Assembly (NCBI GenBank): GCA_002392745.1
Contig: DGHR01000001.1
Coordinates: 1 to 32,302 of the forward strand
DNA from: Bacteroidales bacterium UBA3843
Lineage (GTDB): Bacteria > Bacteroidota > Bacteroidia > Bacteroidales > Paludibacteraceae
Length of the DNA: 32,302 nucleotides
Reading direction: 5' to 3'
The translations under genes were made by a program, and so were the position numbers. The notes below the pieces were generated by a model. That model did not search any database, had not been told where the DNA came from, and saw only the letters and a list, made by a program, of their open reading frames with translations. Below, in pieces: positions 28,240 to 32,302 of the stretch; the first letter of the stretch is position 1, and each line of letters starts with the position of its first letter.

Positions 28240-29496
28240 TTAGTCGTTAGCGAACTCCGCCTTGAGTATTCGAAGGACGTCATCGATAGTCTCTTCCTCC
28301 AGGTCGGTCTTGCGAAGCAGCTCGTCTTTGCTTGTGCCCAGGACATCTTTGGCTGTATCGAGTCCGATAGCCTTGAAGGCATCGAGTACCCACTGGTCTA
28401 TTTCGTCGTTGAATTCGTCGAGATAGATATCATCCAGGTCCTCTTCGTCCATCTCGCGGTATACGTCAATCTGGTATCCTGTGAGCATGCAGGCGAGCTT
28501 GATGTTGAATCCCCCCTTACCGATAGCGAGTGATACCTCGTCGGGCTTCAGGTAGACCTTTGCCGTCTTGGCCTCTTCGTCGACCTCCATGGTAGATATT
28601 TTTGCGGGCGCTAATGCACGCTGGATATAGAGGTTGGTGTTCTTGGTGTAGTTGATGACGTCGATGTTCTCGTTGCGCAGTTCGCGCACGATACCATGAA
28701 TACGCGCGCCTTTGACGCCCACGCAGGCGCCCACGGGGTCGATGCGGTCGTCGAAGCTCTCGACTGCGACTTTGGCGCGTTCACCGGGAATGCGTGCGAT
28801 GTTCTTAATGGCGATCAGTCCTTCCTTGACCTCGGGTACCTCCTGTTCGAAGAGTCGCTGTAGGAACAATGGGCTGGTGCGGCTGAGGATGATTTTCGGG
28901 TTCTGGTTTTTATTGTCGACCTGCACGACGACAGCGCGCACCATTTCGCCTTTGCGGTAGTAGTCTGTAGGAATCTGGTTCTGCTTAGGCAGATAGAGTT
29001 CGTTGCCCTCTTCGTCGAGTAGCAGCATCTCCTTCTTCCAGACCTGGTACAGTTCGCCACTTACGACCTGTCCCAGCATCTCGGAGTATTTCAGATAGAG
29101 GTTCTCCTTCTGGAGCTCGAGGATCTTGGAGGCCAATGTCTGCCGGAGGTTGAGAATCATGCGTCGTCCGAACGAGGAGAAGTCCACCTTGTCGGTCACT
29201 TCCTCTCCTATCTCCGCCTCGTCGTCAATGAGTCGCGCATCGCTGAGGGCGATTTGCGTGTCAGGGTTAGCGACGTCGTCGTCCTCCATCACGAGACGGT
29301 TGCGGTAGATTTCCAGGTCGCCCTTGTCGGGGTTGATAATCACGTCGTAGTTGGCGTCCGAGCCGTACATCTTGGCTATGACGTTGCGGAAGGAATCTTC
29401 CAGCACATTGATAAATGTTTGTTTGTCGATTTTCTTGAAATCATTGAATTCTGAGAAAATGTCAATCAGGTTGATTGACTCTTGAGTTTTTGCCAT
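28240..29496 (-). CDS. nusA: Transcription termination/antitermination factor NusA
   Basis: The 418-residue protein has the NusA N-terminal RNA-polymerase-binding domain (about 1-130), an S1 domain (about 131-205, MVRAVVVQVDNKNQNPKIILSRTSPLFLQRLFEQEVPEV) and two KH domains. KH1 is in CVGVKGARIHGIVRELRNENIDVINY and KH2 in AIGKGGFNIKLACMLTGYQIDVY. An acidic C-terminal part holds one helix-hairpin unit. It pauses and terminates RNA polymerase and lies between rimP and infB as usual. Confidence 0.97.
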   Translation of the reverse strand: MAKTQESINLIDIFSEFNDFKKIDKQTFINVLEDSFRNVIAKMYGSDANYDVIINPDKGDLEIYRNRLVMEDDDVANPDTQIALSDARLIDDEAEIGEEVTDKVDFSSFGRRMILNLRQTLASKILELQKENLYLKYSEMLGQVVSGELYQVWKKEMLLLDEEGNELYLPKQNQIPTDYYRKGEMVRAVVVQVDNKNQNPKIILSRTSPLFLQRLFEQEVPEVKEGLIAIKNIARIPGERAKVAVESFDDRIDPVGACVGVKGARIHGIVRELRNENIDVINYTKNTNLYIQRALAPAKISTMEVDEEAKTAKVYLKPDEVSLAIGKGGFNIKLACMLTGYQIDVYREMDEEDLDDIYLDEFNDEIDQWVLDAFKAIGLDTAKDVLGTSKDELLRKTDLEEETIDDVLRILKAEFAND

Positions 29497-29532
29497 TTTG
29501 TAGTATATAATTTAGTTTTTTGACTAAGGATT

Positions 29533-29631
29533 AAGGACCGCTTCGCTAAAAGAGTAAAGATTTGTTACTATCGGTCGAGTCATTTTTGTCTTTATTCCTT
29601 ATTCCTTTAGTGAACGCAGTGAACGGTCCTT
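29533..29631. repeat. Inverted repeat in the nusA-rimP spacer
   Basis: AAGGACCG (29533-29540) and CGGTCCTT (29624-29631) are complementary and bound the 138-base spacer between rimP and nusA. Inside are ACTAAGGATTAAGG and CTTATTCCTT-like repeats. It could fold in the polycistronic RNA or mark a repeat insertion. Confidence 0.45.
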
Positions 29632-29634
29632 GTT

Positions 29635-30132
29635 CTAGAACTTCAGGTCGTACTTGACATATTTGGGTTCATCGAAGCGCCATGTGTGTGTGACGGTCTG
29701 TGTCTCCTTGCGTTTCTTGCCCTGCACGGCGACTTTCTCCTCGACATCGACGCTGAAGGTCTCTTCGTCGACCGAGACAAGGAGTCCCTTGTATTTAATA
29801 CTTTGCCCCTCAGTAGTCATCATGACCTCGACGTTGTGCCCGAGGTTCTTTTGGAACTGCATTTTGGTTTTGAAGGGGTCTGTCAGCGAGACGCTTCCCA
29901 CTTCGAGCGAATAATCTACACTCTCCCTTGAGGGGAGAGCCGGAGAGGGGTTATCCAATTTCTCGACGAGGAATCGGTTGAGTTCCGCGCAGAAATCGAC
30001 ATCGACGCCTTGCAGCCGGTCCACCTCGACGAGGATATCATTGTCGGCGGAGATGTTCAGTGTAATCAGTTGATAGTCGGTATCCTTGAGATACTCGTTA
30101 ATCCACTCTTGCAGTTGTTGCTTCAGTTCCAT
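29635..30132 (-). CDS. rimP: Ribosome maturation factor RimP, with a small in-frame insertion
   Basis: The 165-residue protein is RimP, needed for 30S assembly. Conserved parts are the N-terminal domain (ISADNDILVEVDRLQGVDVDFCAELNRFL) and DYSLEVGSVSLTDPFK, followed by the Sm-like C-terminal domain. It is about 8-10 residues longer than relatives because NPSPALPSRES sits just before the conserved VDYSLEVGS. That segment is encoded by a palindromic sequence (29920-29956). RimP begins the operon and has its own promoter. Confidence 0.92.
   Translation of the reverse strand: MELKQQLQEWINEYLKDTDYQLITLNISADNDILVEVDRLQGVDVDFCAELNRFLVEKLDNPSPALPSRESVDYSLEVGSVSLTDPFKTKMQFQKNLGHNVEVMMTTEGQSIKYKGLLVSVDEETFSVDVEEKVAVQGKKRKETQTVTHTWRFDEPKYVKYDLKF
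29920..29956. repeat. Palindromic element inserted in rimP
   Basis: CTCTCCC (29921-29927) pairs with GGGAGAG (29933-29939), followed by CCGGAGAGGGGT. It is in frame and encodes NPSPALPSRES. The sequence resembles the short GC-rich palindromes that occur between genes in many Bacteroidetes. Confidence 0.7.
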
Positions 30133-30195
30133 ATTCTTTATCTTATTCTAACAAGCGAGGGAACCTATTCGGGTCCCCTCAATCAATTCACGGTG

Positions 30196-30226
30196 CAAAG
30201 GTACAACAAAAATTTCATATATGCAA
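30196..30226 (-). promoter_or_regulatory. Promoter of the rimP-nusA-infB operon
   Basis: On the minus strand TTGCATATAT is followed after 20 bases by TACCTTTG. The leader before the rimP ATG at 30132 is about 57 nt. The -33 element overlaps the outer stem of structured repeat copy B. Confidence 0.65.
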
Positions 30227-30405
30227 ATAAAAATGCAAAATTTTAGAAAAAGTAGAGTAACTCTACGTTTTTTAGGAATAGATAGCAGGTGCTATGCTTG
30301 CATAAGTCCGGCTATTTAGTCCTAAAAAGTAGGGCGCAGCCCTTTTCTAAAATTTTGCTTTATGTTTGCGTATAGGCTGCAAGACGCGGTAGTAGCTACG
30401 GAGGG
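30219..30405. repeat. Long-stem structured intergenic repeat, copy B
   Basis: GCAAAATTTTAGAAAA (30235-30250) and TTTTCTAAAATTTTGC (30343-30358) form a perfect 16-bp stem, extended outward by ATATGCAAA (30219-30227) with TTTGCGTAT (30365-30373). Inside are GTAGAG/CTCTAC (30252-30266), TTTTTAGGA with TCCTAAAAA, GCAGGT/GCTTGC and GGGC/GCCC (30332-30342). Copy A (3990-4172) has the same layout with different stem bases. It is part of the gene-free stretch 30133-30700. Confidence 0.75.
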
Positions 30406-30662
30406 TCCCTTTAGGGGAGGGGCCGAAGGTACGACACTGCCCACAGGGCAGAAAGAAAACGCTCTTTGTCGGAAAATTTGGTCGCATATACCTTCCCTTT
30501 TTCGGAGGGTCCCACCCCACAGGGGAAGGGGCGTGCCGAAAAATTCATACGCCCTGCAAGACGCGGTAGTAGCTACGGAGGGGACCCCATTTATAGGGGA
30601 GGGGCCGAAGGTACGACACTGCCCATGGGCAGAAAAGAAACGCTCTTTGTCGGAAAAATTTT
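30377..30662. repeat. Two direct copies of a 100-bp repeat
   Basis: Copies at 30377-30479 and 30554-30662 share CTGCAAGACGCGGTAGTAGC, then a G-rich AGGGGAGGGGCCGAAGG block, a GCCC/GGGC hairpin and CGCTCTTTGTCGGAAAA. The first 30 bases are also shared with the right flank of copy A. The repeats fill the rest of this gene-free stretch; I see no gene in them. Confidence 0.8.
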
Positions 30663-30700
30663 CATTTGCACGACACACGCGAAAAAAGGACATCCGGATG

Positions 30701-31342
30701 CTATGCCTTGTTTTGCAGTCGCAGGATAGCTACAGCCAGTTCGCGTGTGTGTGTTGTGCATCGCAGACGCCTCTCCACGCCTTCCACCATGATTACCAGA
30801 CGCGGCGTCAGCGTCAGCAAATCCGAAGTCGACACCTCGCTGATGGACTCTATCGGAATGCGGAGATTTGAACTGAGACGGAACAAATCGTATTCCTGTA
30901 CCACCAGCACACCGTCCTGGATGTAATACTTGTTGCGGCAATGGGCAAGAAAGAAAGGAAGCATTACGATGATAAAAAACACCGCTATTACCAATCCGTC
31001 TGGAAAGAGGGATTCCTGTTTTATATAAATCCAAAATAACGGCCAGGAAATCAGCACCATGACGCTCCACGAGATAATGGGAAACCAGTCCACCGAATTG
31101 CTGAAATCCATATGGGGCTCCATCGCCGTCTTGAGTTCCTCTGCTGTGGGCACAACCGCTTTCTTATGCTTGTTTCCCAACCACGCACAGAGCATTGTCA
31201 AGCCTATGAAAACGGCGGTAAAGACAAACAGCCAATCCGTGTTCTTGATGAGAGACAGAATGTAGATTACAATGAGAAATTCGAGAAACGTGAATGCAAC
31301 TTTGGCAATCACTGCGAGTTTGTTTTTAATGGAGGATGACAT
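30701..31342 (-). CDS. Membrane protein with a PH-like C-terminal domain
   Basis: The 213-residue protein has four membrane segments (about 8-30, 38-56, 85-105 and 113-133). A C-terminal domain of about 75 residues follows (KYYIQDGVLVVQEYDLFRLSSNLRIPIESISEVSTSD), with the beta-strand pattern of bacterial PH domains. Its role is unknown. It starts 2 bases past the stop of the upstream regulator gene, so the pair is cotranscribed and the HTH protein may act on it or sense its state. Confidence 0.7.
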   Translation of the reverse strand: MSSSIKNKLAVIAKVAFTFLEFLIVIYILSLIKNTDWLFVFTAVFIGLTMLCAWLGNKHKKAVVPTAEELKTAMEPHMDFSNSVDWFPIISWSVMVLISWPLFWIYIKQESLFPDGLVIAVFFIIVMLPFFLAHCRNKYYIQDGVLVVQEYDLFRLSSNLRIPIESISEVSTSDLLTLTPRLVIMVEGVERRLRCTTHTRELAVAILRLQNKA

Positions 31343-31344
31343 AA

Positions 31345-31803
31345 TTAATTGATTTTAGGGGTGAAACAATTACGCGCTATTTCATTGAGCGCGGCGGCGG
31401 TGGTGCCCATGCGCTGCGCAATGAGTTGGCGACGTTTGTAATAGGTCCGCTTGGACATACCTGTTAGCTGCAGAATGTCACTGTTGGACACATCCAGCCC
31501 AATCAGTGTCAGCACCTGCAAATCCGTTTCTGTCAATGCGGGGTACAGGCGTTGCAGCTCTTTTGTCTTTTGCGAGAACAGGAGAGTCACTTCATCCAGC
31601 GCATCCGTCTTGCCGTCACGCTGCAACTGCTGCAACAGCATTTGCCGGCGCAGGGATTCCTCGCGCTGGTTGAGCAACATCTGGATTTGCAAATCGGCCA
31701 TCTGTCGTTTCAGGCACGATACGCGATAGCATATCCAGATAATAATAAACAACAGTACCTCAATGATACCGAATAAAATAAGAATGTAATACCAGGGATC
31801 CAT
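31345..31803 (-). CDS. Membrane-anchored coiled-coil HTH regulator
   Basis: The 152-residue protein has an N-terminal membrane segment (about 5-27, ILILFGIIEVLLFIIIWICY). A Gln/Leu-rich coiled coil follows (about 32-85) and then a LuxR-like helix-turn-helix (LTETDLQVLTLIGLDVSNSDILQLTGMSKRTYYKRRQLIAQRMG). This places a DNA-binding domain at the inner membrane face, as in some Bacteroidetes one-component regulators. There is no receiver or ligand-binding domain. It has its own promoter. Confidence 0.75.
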   Translation of the reverse strand: MDPWYYILILFGIIEVLLFIIIWICYRVSCLKRQMADLQIQMLLNQREESLRRQMLLQQLQRDGKTDALDEVTLLFSQKTKELQRLYPALTETDLQVLTLIGLDVSNSDILQLTGMSKRTYYKRRQLIAQRMGTTAAALNEIARNCFTPKIN

Positions 31804-31880
31804 AATTGTTCGATTTTTTAAAAGTGGTTATATGGTTCGATTCTCAAGAAACATATTGCCCGATTTTTCGATTGACGGTG

Positions 31881-31911
31881 CAAAGGTACTACTATTTTCC
31901 GAACCACGCAA
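31881..31911 (-). promoter_or_regulatory. Promoter of the HTH-PH gene pair
   Basis: On the minus strand TTGCGTGGTT is followed after 20 bases by TACCTTTG. A symmetric TATCACA-N6-TGTGATA site (31929-31948) lies about 20 bases upstream and could be an operator. Confidence 0.6.
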
Positions 31912-32095
31912 GAGGGAGTAATAAGGCTTATCACAAATAAATGTGATACGTCTTTGCAAACGGCTGATAACAAGCTGTTTACACGAAACATCCAATCCCT
32001 TGAATACTCACATTTTCTCACCCTGTCTTGGCCCCGTTTCCCAACCATACCTGGGCGCAGTTGCCCCCCCTCGCATCTGTCTCTATGTCCCTTCA

Positions 32096-32112
32096 GCCGG
32101 ATGCCATCCGGC
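32096..32112. other. GCCGGAT hairpin before the tandem repeat
   Basis: GCCGGAT and ATCCGGC form a perfect 7-bp stem with a 3-base loop directly before the 27-bp repeat array. The bases 31949-32095 hold nothing I can identify. Confidence 0.5.
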
Positions 32113-32116
32113 CTCC

Positions 32117-32302
32117 GTCTGGATTATCCGGAATAGCAAAGCGGTCTGGATTATCCGGAATAGCAAAAACGGTCTGGATTATCCGGAATAGCAAAGCGGT
32201 CTGGTTTGTCTGGAATAGCAAAACGGTCGGGATTATCCGGAATAGCAAAGCGGTCTGGATTATCCGGAATAGCAAAACGGTCTGGATTATCCGGAATAGC
32301 AA
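32117..32302. repeat. 27-bp tandem repeat array, cut by the window edge
   Basis: Seven visible units (the last partial) follow GTCTGGATTATCCGGAATAG then CAAAGCG; most are 27 bp and one is 28 bp. Copies differ at few positions, and there are no unique spacers. The array belongs to the gene-free stretch 31804-32302 and continues past the right edge. Confidence 0.85.

Noticed and set aside
30322..30693. 123-residue minus-strand reading frame
   Set aside because: It lies wholly within structured and direct repeats; its protein repeats itself (VATTASC twice) only because the DNA does. No promoter or start signal fits.
31929..31948. CRP/FNR-type site TATCACA-N6-TGTGATA
   Set aside because: The half-sites are in the opposite order to the CRP consensus TGTGA-N6-TCACA; retained only as a possible operator.
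32093..32302. CRISPR array or a repeat-protein gene
   Set aside because: Units follow each other without spacers, so it is not CRISPR. The frame is open only because the unit is 27 bp, and one 28-bp unit shifts it.

Overview
The window looks like chromosomal DNA of a member of the order Bacteroidales (Bacteroidetes); the family cannot be fixed from sequence alone. The evidence is a set of promoters of the Bacteroidetes type (TTG, about 20 bases, TAnnTTTG), hardly any Shine-Dalgarno sequences, a BspA-type leucine-rich-repeat surface protein, a secreted protein with a Bacteroidales-style C-terminal tail, DUF3791/DUF3990 genes and the order rimP-nusA-infB. Most genes are GC-balanced, but the segment from about 5.78 to 6.94 kb is clearly AT-richer.

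Layout. 1-395: start of a BspA-like gene (minus). 875-2876: compact five-gene minus operon (77-aa protein, DnaQ-like exonuclease, 37-aa protein, hexapeptide acetyltransferase, cyclophilin-like secreted protein). 3266-3955: alpha/beta hydrolase framed by an inverted pair of about 140-bp repeats and next to a long-stem structured repeat. 4481-5387: three overlapping plus-strand genes, DUF3791 / DUF3990 (ADP-ribosyltransferase-like) / small protein, which look like a toxin-antitoxin-type module. 5782-6941: AT-rich lipoprotein and membrane protein. 7332-18051: minus-strand biosynthetic operon. 18374-20494: ClpB without its N domain. 20477-22898: GH43 glycosidase and FecCD-type permease (minus). 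23021-23836: panB. 23911-30132: rimP-nusA-infB and a lipoprotein with a repetitive tail (minus). 30701-31803: a membrane-anchored HTH protein and a PH-like membrane protein (minus). 32117-32302: a 27-bp tandem repeat running off the window.

The most striking system is 7332-18051. A membrane sensor with an extracytoplasmic Cache-like domain carries both a PP2C/SpoIIE phosphatase and an RsbW-like HATPase. It is followed one base later by a STAS anti-sigma-antagonist, then by a two-module NRPS (C-A-T-C-A-T-R, about 2423 aa) ending in a thioester reductase, then by an extended SDR. Domain order predicts a dipeptide, possibly N-acylated, released as an aldehyde or alcohol, with a stimulus-responsive partner-switching module transcribed in the same operon. 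The substrates and the real target of the switch are not visible here.

A second theme is repeats. Short tandem arrays with units of about 7 bp (also 16, 25 and 27 bp) occur both between genes and in frame inside genes, nearly always at domain linkers or loops. Several intergenic spaces hold 120-160-nt elements with long outer stems; two copies of one family differ in sequence but keep pairing, which points to selection on structure.
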